From the NCBI GenBank assembly GCA_052387675.1, contig JBQTIY010000009.1:186001-250000 (forward strand): a stretch of DNA of 64,000 bases, read 5' to 3'. Under the pieces are notes generated by a model that was given only the letters and a program-made list of their open reading frames with translations, ran no database searches and was not told the DNA's origin. Positions within the stretch are counted from its first letter, which is position 1. Every line of letters starts with the position of its first letter. The DNA comes from JBQTIY01 sp052387675. Lineage in GTDB: Bacteria > Planctomycetota > B15-G4. Shown here piece by piece: positions 41,153 to 49,477 of the stretch. Position numbers and translations under genes: made by a program.

Positions 41153-42058
41153 CTACTCCTTCCACGCCCAGGCCCACTGGGCCTCGGCGTCCTTGGCGTC
41201 ATATGTTTCGCGGGCGATGCGGCTGGCCTCGCGTTCCCAGGCCTCCCAGGTGTCGTCACCCTCGGCGTCCGGGACCACCGTGAGGACGCCGTGCATCTGG
41301 TAGTGCGCGAAGCCGCACAGCTCCGCGCAGAGGATGTCGAACTCGCCGCTGGCCGGCGGGTTGGCCTTGGGCTTCCCGTCCGAGGTCTCGAAGACCTGCG
41401 GCTGGAACCAGAGCTGGTTGATGGCGCCCGGGTTCGCGTCGCGCTTCACGCGCATGTCCGGCAAGAACAGCGAGTGGATCACATCCTTGCTAGTCAGGTT
41501 GAAGACCACCGGCCGCCCGTCGGGCACGTGCAGGTGATTGATGGTGACGATGTCGTCGGCCGTGCCGAACTCGCCGTCCTCGCCGGTGGCGCGGAAGTTC
41601 CAGGCCCACTGCTGGCCCAGCACTTCTACGCGGTAGCACTCCGGCCCCTTGGGGATGTTCCAGTTGGCCTCGCGCAGGTCGCGCATGGAGATGTAGAGCA
41701 CCGAGGCGTCGAGCACGAGGAAGACCGTGACCGAGACCACCACGGTGAAACGCTTGTCGTGCAGGCTCGTGCCGCTGTCGTAGTGCGCCTTGTGGCCTGG
41801 GCGCGCGCGGTCGCGCAGCACCGGCACGATGAGCAGCACCAGCACGATGAAGAAGCTCGCGCTGATGAGCCAGGTGATCATCCAGAAGAGATCGTCAACG
41901 CGCCAGCCGTCGAGGCTCATCGAGGGCGTCGGCGCCCAGCGCTTCTCAACGGCGGCCCCCTGCGCAAAGGCCAGGGCGGGCAGGCAGAGCAGCGCCGAGA
42001 GCGTCGCGAGGGCGCCGCGCATCCGACGGGTGAAGGAGGGGCTCATGAGGGCGCTCAC
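41153..42058 (-). CDS. coxB: Cytochrome c oxidase subunit II
   Basis: A 301-residue CuA-bearing subunit. A signal-like segment (LATLSALLCLPALAFA) and two transmembrane helices precede a cupredoxin domain with VIHSLFLPDMRVK, the Trp-rich QQWAWNF electron-entry patch and CAELCGFAHYQM, which gives both CuA Cys, His and Met ligands. The ~45-residue C-terminal tail is charged, with no fused cytochrome c; electrons presumably come from the separate di-haem cytochrome encoded upstream. GTG 42058 overlaps that gene (GTGA); ATG 42046 is an alternative start. Confidence 0.93.
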   Translation of the reverse strand: MSALMSPSFTRRMRGALATLSALLCLPALAFAQGAAVEKRWAPTPSMSLDGWRVDDLFWMITWLISASFFIVLVLLIVPVLRDRARPGHKAHYDSGTSLHDKRFTVVVSVTVFLVLDASVLYISMRDLREANWNIPKGPECYRVEVLGQQWAWNFRATGEDGEFGTADDIVTINHLHVPDGRPVVFNLTSKDVIHSLFLPDMRVKRDANPGAINQLWFQPQVFETSDGKPKANPPASGEFDILCAELCGFAHYQMHGVLTVVPDAEGDDTWEAWEREASRIARETYDAKDAEAQWAWAWKE

Positions 42059-43221
42059 TTTCCGCGCAGCCCGGCCATATAGGCCGCGCGCGCCGGCTGA
42101 TCTTTGTAGGTGTCCACCAGACTGCGCACGTAGTGCGAAATGGCCCAGATCTCTTCGTCGGGCATGCCGCCCTTCCAGGTCGGCATGGCCGCGCCGCCGA
42201 TGCCGGCCGCGATGGTTTGGTACGTCTCGCGCACGTCGCGGCTGGCGCGCAGCGTGTGCCAGGTGAAGTCGGGCGAGGGAATCGCGACCTTGTAGCCCTG
42301 CACGTCGTAGCTCGAGTCGGACTTGAGCTTGCTGTAGGTCAGGTTCTCCGGCTGCGCCGTGCTGGCGGCGTTGCCGAGCAGCGCGTTGAGGTCGCCTGCG
42401 GACAAGTACGAGGGATGGCAGCCCTGACAGCCGCGCTTGTGATAGGCGTCACGGCCGGCCGCGATGGCTTCGCTCTCTCGTCCGGCCCAAGGGTCGTCGC
42501 CGGTTTCGATGATGTCCGCAATCTCGTTCGTCGGGTCGCGCCAGCCGCTGTCTTCCGGCGAGAGGAACTTGATGTATTGCACGATGTCGTGCAGGCGTTG
42601 CTCGGAGACATCCCAGGCCAGCATGGGCGTGCCGTCCAGGCCCTTGCGCACGAGCTGCACGAGCGCGGCGTCACTCGGCAGGAACTGGCTGTTCACCTTG
42701 GTGAACTTGAAGGTGCTCTGCTGGAAGCTGCGGGGCGGCGGGCGCAAGTGCTGCGCCGAGCGGCCGTAGCCGTCGCCTTCCAGGCCGTGGCAGCTCGAGC
42801 AGAACTGCACGAAGTCCTGGCGGCCGCGGGTGAGCACATCGGCCTCAACCCACTGCCAGTAGATCTCGTTCTCCTCGTCCCAGAAGTAGACGCCTTGGGA
42901 GTCCACCAGGTAGCCGTCCTGCTCGGTGAAGCGGCCGGGCTCGGCGGCGGCCATGGCCTCCAAGGCCTCGGCGCTGGGAGCCACGAACTGCGCGCGCTCG
43001 TGAATCTCGAGCGGCACGTTGCGCGGGGCGCGCGCGTGCGGTGGGAGCTTGGCCGTCGGCGCGGCACCGTCGGCATGACCGTCGGCCTGGCCCTCAGCGC
43101 CGCCGTCTTGGGTCGCGGCGGCCGCCACTGGCGGCGCGGGGGGAGCCGGCAGCACGGCTGCGCCATAGAGCGCGGCGGTGGCCAGAGTCAGCAGGCCGAG
43201 ACGGGCGAGCAATGGGGTCAT
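42055..43221 (-). CDS. Di-haem cytochrome c, probable electron donor of the oxidase
   Basis: A 388-residue exported protein. After a signal peptide (LLTLATAALYGAAVLPA) and an Ala/Pro/Asp-rich linker come two cytochrome c domains with CSSCH (~residue 143) and CQGCH (~residue 270). MLAWDVSEQRLHDIVQYIKFL and MPTWKGGMPDEEIWAISHYVRSL are typical axial-Met and C-terminal helix segments. It is the first gene of the oxidase operon and overlaps coxB by GTGA. The gap upstream to 43414 contains a TTGTAC...CTAGAC-like promoter on this strand, but the match is weak. Confidence 0.88.
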   Translation of the reverse strand: MTPLLARLGLLTLATAALYGAAVLPAPPAPPVAAAATQDGGAEGQADGHADGAAPTAKLPPHARAPRNVPLEIHERAQFVAPSAEALEAMAAAEPGRFTEQDGYLVDSQGVYFWDEENEIYWQWVEADVLTRGRQDFVQFCSSCHGLEGDGYGRSAQHLRPPPRSFQQSTFKFTKVNSQFLPSDAALVQLVRKGLDGTPMLAWDVSEQRLHDIVQYIKFLSPEDSGWRDPTNEIADIIETGDDPWAGRESEAIAAGRDAYHKRGCQGCHPSYLSAGDLNALLGNAASTAQPENLTYSKLKSDSSYDVQGYKVAIPSPDFTWHTLRASRDVRETYQTIAAGIGGAAMPTWKGGMPDEEIWAISHYVRSLVDTYKDQPARAAYMAGLRGK

Positions 43222-43414
43222 GAGGGGCTTCCCGAGCGGTGACCACAGCCGAGGATTCGGCCGCGAGGTGGTTGGCCGACCTGCTCCGTGGCGCGGGCCG
43301 GATACACCTCGGCGGCGAGTCTAGAAAACCCGACACGGCGGGTACAAGATCGGCGGAAGGGCCTGTCGGTTGGATTTTTCCCGGGCTCTCGCGGAGTGCT
43401 GGGGCGCGCTCGAC
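43222..43414 (-). promoter_or_regulatory. Gap holding the probable oxidase operon promoter
   Basis: A 193-nt stretch between the KamA-like gene end and the di-haem cytochrome start. On the minus strand TTGTAC and CTAGAC are separated by 17 nt. No strong hairpin or RNA gene is seen. Confidence 0.25.
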
Positions 43415-44545
43415 TCAGAGCGAGTCGTGACTCGCGCGGCCGCCGTAGTCGTGGCGCGAGCCGTCCGGGGCCTCGACACGCAGCCCGCCCAGCACGCCGG
43501 GCGTGGCCCAGGGGTAGTCGAGCGGGATCTTGCCGTGTCCGCCGGGCACGTCGAGCAGGTACTGCGGCAGGGCATGCCCCGGGACGGTGCCGCGCAGCGC
43601 CCGCATGAGGCGGTAGCCCACCTGCACGCTGGTGCGCAGATGCCCGGTGCCCGGAACGAGGTCGGCGTGGTGCAGCGCGTAGGGCCGGATACGGCTTTCG
43701 AGCAAGGCGAAGAGCAGCGCGCGGTGCACTTCGGGCTCGTCGTTGATCCCGGCGAGCAGCACCGACTGATTCAGCAGTGTGACGCCCCGTGCGTGCAATC
43801 GCCCGGCCGCCGCGCGCGCCGCGGGCGTGACTTCCACCGGATGATTGAAATGGCTGACCAGGAAAAGCGGCTTGCTGAGGCTGCCCAGCGCCTCGGCGAG
43901 CGCCTCGGTGAGGCGGAAGGGGTTCACGACGAGCATGCGCGTGTGGATGCGCAGCGTACGGAGTTGGGGCAGCGCGTCGAGCCGGCGCAGGATCGCGAGC
44001 AGCCGGTCATCGGAGAGGGTGAGCGGGTCGCCGCCGGTCAGGATGACTTCGCGCAGCTCGGTCTGCCCGGCGATCCAGTCCAGCGCGGCCTGCACGGCCT
44101 GCTCATCGAGCGCGTACTCGGCCCGCCCGATCATGCGCTTGCGGAAGCAGTGCCGGCAGTGCACTGAGCAGACCGGCGTGGGGTAGAGCAGGGCGCGGTC
44201 GGGATAGCGTCGCGTGAGGCCCGGGAGCGGATGCAGGCCGGGAGCCTCGTCGCCGATCGGGTCGTCGCGTTCCTCGGCGGTGCGCCGCAGCTCGCGCGGC
44301 GAGGGCACGGCCAGGGCCCAGATGGGGTCTTGTTCGGAGGCCCGGCGCGCGAGCCCGATGTAGTAGGGCGTGGCGCGCATCCCGTAGAGCGCGATGGCGG
44401 CGGCGATGCTGGCGCGGTCGAGGTCGCTCAGCTCGAAGCGGCCGGGGAAGAGCCGCTCGACGTCCTCGAGCGACGTGGCGGCGTGCTTGTGCTGGTATCG
44501 CCAGTCTTCGACAGACTCAGCCAATGTCGCCGGTGACGCGGTCAT
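43415..44545 (-). CDS. KamA/EpmB-family radical SAM aminomutase
   Basis: A 376-residue radical SAM protein of the lysine 2,3-aminomutase family. It has CSVHCRHCFRKR, the CxxxCxxC [4Fe-4S] motif (residues ~125-132), EVILTGGDPLTLSDD, HTRMLVVNP, HFNHPVEVTP and the PLP-binding-type PYALHHADLVPGTGH, then GHALPQYLLDVPGG. It is shorter than clostridial KamA (~415) and closer to EpmB-like enzymes, which act with EpmA on elongation factor P; epmA and efp are not in the window. ATG 44545 follows TACGAT by 6 nt. It may act on free lysine or on a protein lysine. Confidence 0.85.
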   Translation of the reverse strand: MTASPATLAESVEDWRYQHKHAATSLEDVERLFPGRFELSDLDRASIAAAIALYGMRATPYYIGLARRASEQDPIWALAVPSPRELRRTAEERDDPIGDEAPGLHPLPGLTRRYPDRALLYPTPVCSVHCRHCFRKRMIGRAEYALDEQAVQAALDWIAGQTELREVILTGGDPLTLSDDRLLAILRRLDALPQLRTLRIHTRMLVVNPFRLTEALAEALGSLSKPLFLVSHFNHPVEVTPAARAAAGRLHARGVTLLNQSVLLAGINDEPEVHRALLFALLESRIRPYALHHADLVPGTGHLRTSVQVGYRLMRALRGTVPGHALPQYLLDVPGGHGKIPLDYPWATPGVLGGLRVEAPDGSRHDYGGRASHDSL

Positions 44546-44551
44546 GTCGGC

Positions 44552-44557
44552 ATCGTA
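44552..44557 (-). promoter_or_regulatory. Candidate leaderless -10 element of the KamA-like gene
   Basis: On the minus strand TACGAT ends 6 nt before the ATG at 44545. No Shine-Dalgarno sequence is seen. Confidence 0.45.
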
Positions 44558-44600
44558 GCGAGTGCCGTCGCGGGCTGCTCGCGCGTCGCGATCCGGACGC

Positions 44601-44828
44601 TCAGCGCCCCTTGCGCTTCTTCACGGCCTCGCGCAGCAAGTACTCGATGTGCGCGTTGAGGCTGCGCAGTTCCTGTGCCGACCAGCCGCGCAACTCGGCC
44701 ATGAGTTCCGGCGGCAGCCGTAAGAGGAAGGGTTTGCGCGCGCCGGCGCGGCCCTCGCCACCGCCGACCTCGTCGAGGGGCGCAGCATCGCCCGCATCGT
44801 CGGGACCGGCGGGTGGCGAGGGGGTCAC
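44601..44828 (-). CDS. Arc-like ribbon-helix-helix DNA-binding protein
   Basis: A 75-residue protein with an acidic/Gly-rich N-terminal third and an Arc-family core: KPFLLRLPPELMAELRGWSA, then QELRSLNAHIEYLLREAVKK. This matches the beta strand, helix A, NAHIEYLL-type helix B and basic tail of MetJ/Arc-type repressors. GTG start 10 nt after the SPFH gene stop, so the two form an operon. It may regulate that operon; candidate AT-rich operator sequences lie upstream of the SPFH gene. Small family members vary, so the DNA target is not predictable. Confidence 0.72.
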   Translation of the reverse strand: MTPSPPAGPDDAGDAAPLDEVGGGEGRAGARKPFLLRLPPELMAELRGWSAQELRSLNAHIEYLLREAVKKRKGR

Positions 44829-44838
44829 GGCTCGGCGC

Positions 44839-45756
44839 TCAGGTGTAGAGGCTGCCGGTATTCAGCACGGGCTGCGGCGCCGAATGGCTGCACAGCACCA
44901 CGAGCAGATTGCCCACCAGAGTGGCGCGCCGCTCGTCATCCAGCGTCAGGATCTTCTTGCGGCCCAGCTCCTCCAGCGCGTGTTCGACCATGCCCACGGC
45001 GCCCTCGACGATCTTGGCGCGCGCGGCGATTACGGCCGTGGCCTGCTGGCGCTGCAGCATCGCGGAGGCGATTTCCTGCGCGTAAGCCAGGTGGCTGATG
45101 CGGGCCTCAATGATCTCAATGCCGGCGCGGTCGAGGCGGTGCTGCAACTCGGTGCGCAGCTCCACCGCGATCTGCTCGGCGTCGCCGCGCAGCGTGACCG
45201 AGTGGCCCTCGGCCTGGCCCTCGTCGTAGGGATGCGTGCTGGCCAGCGAGCGCACGGCGGTCTCGATCTGCACGTCGACGAAGTTCACGAAGTTCTCGAC
45301 GTCGAAGACGGCCTGGGCGGTGTCGCGCACCTGCCACACGACCACGGCGCCGATCTCGATCGGGTTGCCGAGCAGGTCGTTGACCTTGATCTTCTGGCTG
45401 GCCACGTTGTGGGCGCGCTGACTGACCTTGTGGCGCAGCGTGAAGGGGTTGGTCCAGTAGAAGCCGGGCTCGCGTACCGTGCCGCGGTAGCGGCCGAAGA
45501 GCACCAGCACGCGGGCGATGTTCGGCGGCACGACGAAGAAGCCGAAGAGCATCAGGAACACCGTGATCCCGCTGAGAATTGCGAAGACCACGAAGAGGGC
45601 GAAGAGCGCGTTCGGCGCGCCGCCGTCCCTCGACAAGGTCGACAGGAAGGCGCCCAAGGCGACAACTCCGGCCACGTAGGCCGGCAGGCCGAGGAGCATG
45701 GTCCAGGCGGGTTTGGCCTTGAACAGGACTTCGTGAGAAGGCTGGCGATTGGTCAT
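44839..45756 (-). CDS. SPFH/Band 7 (prohibitin/slipin-like) membrane protein
   Basis: A 305-residue SPFH protein. Two hydrophobic segments near the N-terminus are followed by VPPNIARVLVLFGRYRGTVREPGFYWTNPF, a typical Band 7 opening. ASQKIKVNDLLGNPIEIGAVVVWQV and a long helix with ISHLAYAQEIASAMLQRQQA complete the domain. Such proteins oligomerise on membranes and organise microdomains or protease complexes. The frame extends to 45816, but ATG 45756 is the first start after the promoter-like patch. It is co-transcribed with the ribbon-helix-helix gene. An NfeD-type protease partner is not adjacent. Confidence 0.85.
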   Translation of the reverse strand: MTNRQPSHEVLFKAKPAWTMLLGLPAYVAGVVALGAFLSTLSRDGGAPNALFALFVVFAILSGITVFLMLFGFFVVPPNIARVLVLFGRYRGTVREPGFYWTNPFTLRHKVSQRAHNVASQKIKVNDLLGNPIEIGAVVVWQVRDTAQAVFDVENFVNFVDVQIETAVRSLASTHPYDEGQAEGHSVTLRGDAEQIAVELRTELQHRLDRAGIEIIEARISHLAYAQEIASAMLQRQQATAVIAARAKIVEGAVGMVEHALEELGRKKILTLDDERRATLVGNLLVVLCSHSAPQPVLNTGSLYT

Positions 45757-45788
45757 GACAGAAGGGACTCCGTTGAGGTGGTATTGGA

Positions 45789-45816
45789 GTGATATCATAT
45801 CGGTATCGCCGGTCAA
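45789..45816 (-). promoter_or_regulatory. Promoter/operator-like patch of the SPFH operon
   Basis: On the minus strand TTGACC (45811-45816) and TATCAC (45789-45794) are spaced 16 nt. The interval contains overlapping GATA/TATC repeats (GATACCGATATGATATC), unusual in this GC-rich DNA and possibly an operator for the ribbon-helix-helix protein. Confidence 0.4.
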
Positions 45817-45908
45817 CGGCCTGAAGTTATGGCTTGGCCGTGGCGCCGGCGGGCGGAGAGGGGGCGGCCTGGGGCGCGAGGCCTAGAAGATGCCGTCCGC
45901 CAGCCGGC

Positions 45909-45942
45909 CAGTTAAGTCGTTAACTGAACTTGCTTAACGACT
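45909..45942. repeat. Two mutually exclusive AT-rich hairpins
   Basis: CAGTTAA-GTCG-TTAACTG (45909-45926) is a perfect 7-bp tetraloop hairpin. Its loop and right arm also belong to AGTCGTTAA (45915-45923), which pairs exactly with TTAACGACT (45934-45942) across 10 nt. The second stem includes the TAA stop of the lipoprotein gene. It could act as a terminator or protein-binding site between the lipoprotein and SPFH genes. Confidence 0.5.
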
Positions 45943-48561
45943 GTTCATGGCGAAGGGCTCGCCGACGCTCAGTACGACATTGCTGGCATCCAGCACCAGT
46001 GGCTGGACCACGCCCCGGGAGACCGGAAGCCGCGAGAGGGGCAGGTGGGCCTCGCCGTTTGGCCCGAGGACCACGATGGGGGCCGCCGCCACGCCGCCCG
46101 GCAGCTCAGAGAGGTCGAGCGCGAGCAGGCGCGCGTCCTGGGCTGAGATTGGAGCCGGAAAGGGCCGCGCGCTGACGGGCAGCGCCACGCGCACGCCGAC
46201 CGGGCCGCGTACGCGCAGCGTGCTGCCGAGCACCGGACTCTCGACGAGATCGATCTGCACCACGGGCGCGCCGCGATCCTGCGGCAAGTGGGGCAGCAGG
46301 CGCAGCCAAGCCATGACGTAACCCAGCCCCGCCGCGCTCGTCTCGTCGAGCCCGATCACGTACTTGTCAGGCAGCTCGTACTGGCGCGCGATGGCCTCAT
46401 CGAGTCCGAAGACATAGCCATGTTGTCGCCGCAAACTGGCCTCGGTGACATCACGCAAGAGCGCGAGCGCGGCGAGGTAGACCGGCCGCTCGTCGGCGCG
46501 CGCCACGCGGTAGGCGATGCCCTGCGCGTCGATCGCTGCCGTGGGGGGGCCGCCAAAGGTGTCGCCCACGTCGCCATTCCAGTAGCTCTCGGGCTGCTCG
46601 CGGCAATCGCCCTGGTAGGTGCCGCGGAAGCAGATGCAGACCATCTCCCAGTGCTTGAAGAAGCTTTCGGTGAACTGGCCATTGGTGAGCTGCCGGCCCT
46701 TGAGGTCGTTGCGCGCCAGTTCCATGAGCGCCTCGCGATAGAGCGGCGAGCCGGCGCTCGCGGGATTCAGCGCGGCGGGCAACTCGTACAGCTCCAGCGG
46801 GCCGAAGAAGGCGCGTGGGCTGTCGCCGGCGCAGGCCGTGCCGAGTCGCACGGCCTGGATCCATAGCGTGTCGTCGGCGCGGGACGTCCGCCGCTCCAGG
46901 CGGTGGTCGGTGGCGAGCTGCACCAGCGCCAGGGCCTGCTGCACCGTGCGGGCCAGTTCGGTCTCGGGTGCCGGAGCGCCGCCTACGGCCAGGACTTCGT
47001 GCAGCGCGCCGAGCAAGTCTTCGCAGAGGTAGCCGTAGTGGTCGTCGGTGTCGTTCTCTAAGTCGTAGCGCGCCGCATCCCAAGGTCGCTCGAAGCGCGA
47101 GAGGGCGCGCTGCACCGCGGGCAGATCGGCCGGGCGCGGCGCGAGCGCATGCACGCGCAGGATCGCGCGCGGCGAACGCATGAGCTCGTACCAGAAGCTG
47201 CGCCCGGTGAGGATGGCCCAGCTCGTGTAGAAACGCCGGTGCGTCTCGATCTCGCCTTGCGGCGTGAGCCGGTCGGGAATGTGGCCCCACCAGTTGGAGA
47301 GGTCGCCGACGATGCGCCCCTGCTTGGGATCCCATTGCGGTAGCGGCGGGGCGCGGTCCGCGGGGATGTCGTGCTCGCGCTGCAGCGCAATGAGCGTGTC
47401 GGCGATGCGCCGCGCCTGGGCCAGGCAGCGAGCGCGCAGCTCCTCATCACCGAGTTGCTCGCGCGCGTCGAGCAGAAAATCCACCCAGGCCGCGACCGTG
47501 GCCGCTTCCGCCGTGGGGCGCCCCGTCTGCGTGTCGATCATGCGCGGCAGGCCGGTGGTCTCGTCGAAGTGCCGCTCGAGCACCGAGCGCACGATGGCCT
47601 GCAAGGCCGGCTGGCGCGCGGCGATCTCGTCCGTCCAGCCGCGGCGCCGGCATTCCTTGAGCCAGGCCACCAGCAGGTTGTGGATGGTGTGGAAGCCGGC
47701 GAAGCGCTCGCTGTCTTGCGTTTCGCCGCTCTGCACGTGGAAGCGCGTGAACGTGGCGTAGCCACTCTGCGGATCCACGAGCTGCAGTCCGCCTTCCGCG
47801 CGCGGCAAGAGCCAAGTGTCCAGCGTCCAGCGCACGGTCTCGGCGATCCAGCCCGAGAGTGCGGCTGCGTCGATGGCCGGCCAGCGCACGCCCGCACTGA
47901 CTTCGTCGATGTCCACGAGGAGAGCGCCCTCGGCGTCGCTCGGCGATGAGCCCGTGGCTGCCACTGAGAGACGCAGATTGAGTCGCGGCTCAGCGGCTTG
48001 GCCGTGCTGCGCAACGAAGAGCGCGCCCATGTCCAGCGCGATGCGATGCCAGCCCTGCTCCGGCGCGCGCACCTGGACCGGCGCGACCTCGGCGCCCGCC
48101 GCGTCGTGGACCAGAAGTTGCCCATCGACCTCGCTCAGGCTCACGAGCACGCGCCGGCCGGGACCGTCCTCGAGCACGACCTGAAGCCGAGCGCCGGCGC
48201 GCGGCCGCACCGCGAAGCCGACGACCAGGCTCTCCGTGAAGCGCGCGTCGCCCACCAGCTTTTGCAGGACTTCGCCGGCAGCGGGCGTGAGGCGCAAGCA
48301 GCGCTCGCCGCGAAAGGGCGCCTCGGTGACGACGTGACTCCAGCTTTCCTCGGCGGTGGGTGCGAAGGCGCCCTTCCAGTAGGCGCCGTACTTGGGCGGC
48401 TGGCTCGTCGAGTCGGCGATCTGCTCGAAGCCGCCATTCAGCAGGCCGTCCACGAGCAAGGTGCCGGGTGGCGGCGCCACGGGGGCGCTCTGTTTGGCGG
48501 CAGCGGCGCAGGCCAGCAGCAGCGGGAGCGCGAGCCCGGCGGCGCGACGCAGGGCTCTCAT
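45934..48561 (-). CDS. Large lipoprotein of unknown function, possibly alpha/alpha-toroid
   Basis: An 875-residue exported protein. ATG 48561 begins a signal peptide with a clear lipobox (LALPLLLAC). Residues ~40-240 form a beta-sandwich-like region (LLVDGLLNGGFEQI, as in carbohydrate-binding modules), followed by a long helical, Trp/Arg-rich region (WTLDTWLLPRAEGGLQLVDP, FHTIHNLLVAWLKECRRRGW, HYGYLCEDLLGALHEVL) compatible with the alpha/alpha barrel of glycosidases, lyases and epimerases. A C-terminal beta region ends the protein. I recognise no catalytic signature. The gene is alone, divergent from thyA. A polysaccharide-degrading role is a guess. Confidence 0.6.
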   Translation of the reverse strand: MRALRRAAGLALPLLLACAAAAKQSAPVAPPPGTLLVDGLLNGGFEQIADSTSQPPKYGAYWKGAFAPTAEESWSHVVTEAPFRGERCLRLTPAAGEVLQKLVGDARFTESLVVGFAVRPRAGARLQVVLEDGPGRRVLVSLSEVDGQLLVHDAAGAEVAPVQVRAPEQGWHRIALDMGALFVAQHGQAAEPRLNLRLSVAATGSSPSDAEGALLVDIDEVSAGVRWPAIDAAALSGWIAETVRWTLDTWLLPRAEGGLQLVDPQSGYATFTRFHVQSGETQDSERFAGFHTIHNLLVAWLKECRRRGWTDEIAARQPALQAIVRSVLERHFDETTGLPRMIDTQTGRPTAEAATVAAWVDFLLDAREQLGDEELRARCLAQARRIADTLIALQREHDIPADRAPPLPQWDPKQGRIVGDLSNWWGHIPDRLTPQGEIETHRRFYTSWAILTGRSFWYELMRSPRAILRVHALAPRPADLPAVQRALSRFERPWDAARYDLENDTDDHYGYLCEDLLGALHEVLAVGGAPAPETELARTVQQALALVQLATDHRLERRTSRADDTLWIQAVRLGTACAGDSPRAFFGPLELYELPAALNPASAGSPLYREALMELARNDLKGRQLTNGQFTESFFKHWEMVCICFRGTYQGDCREQPESYWNGDVGDTFGGPPTAAIDAQGIAYRVARADERPVYLAALALLRDVTEASLRRQHGYVFGLDEAIARQYELPDKYVIGLDETSAAGLGYVMAWLRLLPHLPQDRGAPVVQIDLVESPVLGSTLRVRGPVGVRVALPVSARPFPAPISAQDARLLALDLSELPGGVAAAPIVVLGPNGEAHLPLSRLPVSRGVVQPLVLDASNVVLSVGEPFAMNSR

Positions 48562-48623
48562 GGGGGCTGGCTCCAAAGCGAGTCGGCGCCGCGAAGCGAT
48601 GGCGCCCGAGCCGATCATGCCTC

Positions 48624-48629
48624 TAGAAT
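48624..48629 (+). promoter_or_regulatory. Candidate leaderless -10 element of thyA
   Basis: TAGAAT ends 8 nt before the GTG at 48638, which aligns with the conserved N-terminus of thymidylate synthase. No Shine-Dalgarno is visible. Confidence 0.55.
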
Positions 48630-48637
48630 CGGCCCCC

Positions 48638-49477
48638 GTGAAGGCCTACCTCGATCTCGTGCGCCACGTCCTCGATCACGGAGTGCGCAAGCCCAGCCGT
48701 ACCGGCGTGGACACCATCTCCTGCTTCGCGGCGCACTATCAGGTGGATCTCGCCGAGGGCTTTCCGCTGCTCACCACCAAGAAGATGCACTGGGGCTCGG
48801 TGCTGCGCGAACTCCTCTGGTACCTCTCGGGCGAGGACCACATCCGCAACCTGCGCCAGTACACCAAGATTTGGGATGCCTGGGCCGACGAGAACGGGCG
48901 CCTGGATACGGCCTATGGCGCCTACTGGCGGCACTTCCCCAGCGCAACCAAGGATCCCGGCGGCACCTGGCAGGTGCGCGAGATCGACCAAATCGCCAAC
49001 GTGCTCAACGCGCTGCGCACCGACCCGAGCAGCCGGCGCATGGTCGTCTCGGCCTGGGAGCCCGGCAATGCCTGGAGCAGCCGCCTGCCGCCCTGCCACT
49101 ACACCTTTGCCTTTCAGGTGCTCGCGGGCCGCCTCAACTGCCACCTGAATCAGCGCAGCGGCGACGTGGCCCTGGGCATCCCCTTCAACTTGGCGGCCTA
49201 CGCCACGCTGACGCAGATGCTGGCCCAGGATGTCGGCCTGGCCGTGGGCGTCTTTAGCCACACCATCGTGGATGCGCACATCTACACCTCGCGCGCCGAC
49301 GGCAGCATGGCGGAGTACGACCACATCGCCGGGCTGCGCGAGCAGCTCGAGCGCAAGCCGCTGCCCCTGCCGCGGCTGATCATCGCCAAGAAGCCTTTCG
49401 AGCAGCTCGGCTGGGACGACTTCGAGCTGCGCGACTACGTCTGCCACGACCCGATCAAGTTCAAGGTCGCAGTGTGA
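48638..49477 (+). CDS. thyA: Thymidylate synthase
   Basis: A 279-residue ThyA that makes dTMP from dUMP using methylene-tetrahydrofolate. It has SRTGVDTISCFAAHYQVDL, TTKKMHWGSVLRELLWYLSG, SSRRMVVSAWEP (phosphate-binding Arg), LPPCHYTFAFQV with the catalytic Cys, and LNQRSGDVALGIPFNLA. The start GTG AAG GCC TAC aligns with the E. coli N-terminus MKQYL; an in-frame ATG at 48617 lies within the promoter-like patch and is less likely. The gene overlaps folA by GTGA, so dihydrofolate produced by ThyA is recycled by the next product. Confidence 0.95.
   Translation: MKAYLDLVRHVLDHGVRKPSRTGVDTISCFAAHYQVDLAEGFPLLTTKKMHWGSVLRELLWYLSGEDHIRNLRQYTKIWDAWADENGRLDTAYGAYWRHFPSATKDPGGTWQVREIDQIANVLNALRTDPSSRRMVVSAWEPGNAWSSRLPPCHYTFAFQVLAGRLNCHLNQRSGDVALGIPFNLAAYATLTQMLAQDVGLAVGVFSHTIVDAHIYTSRADGSMAEYDHIAGLREQLERKPLPLPRLIIAKKPFEQLGWDDFELRDYVCHDPIKFKVAV

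Noticed and set aside
39016..41283. 755-codon plus-strand frame over the cytochrome oxidase genes
   Set aside because: Its composition (runs of His, Glu, Asp, Arg) is the antisense reflection of GC-rich codon use; the opposite strand encodes clear CoxA, CoxB and subunit III proteins.
47998..49257. 419-codon plus-strand frame spanning the lipoprotein-thyA junction
   Set aside because: It is out of frame with thyA and antisense to the lipoprotein; no domain is recognisable.
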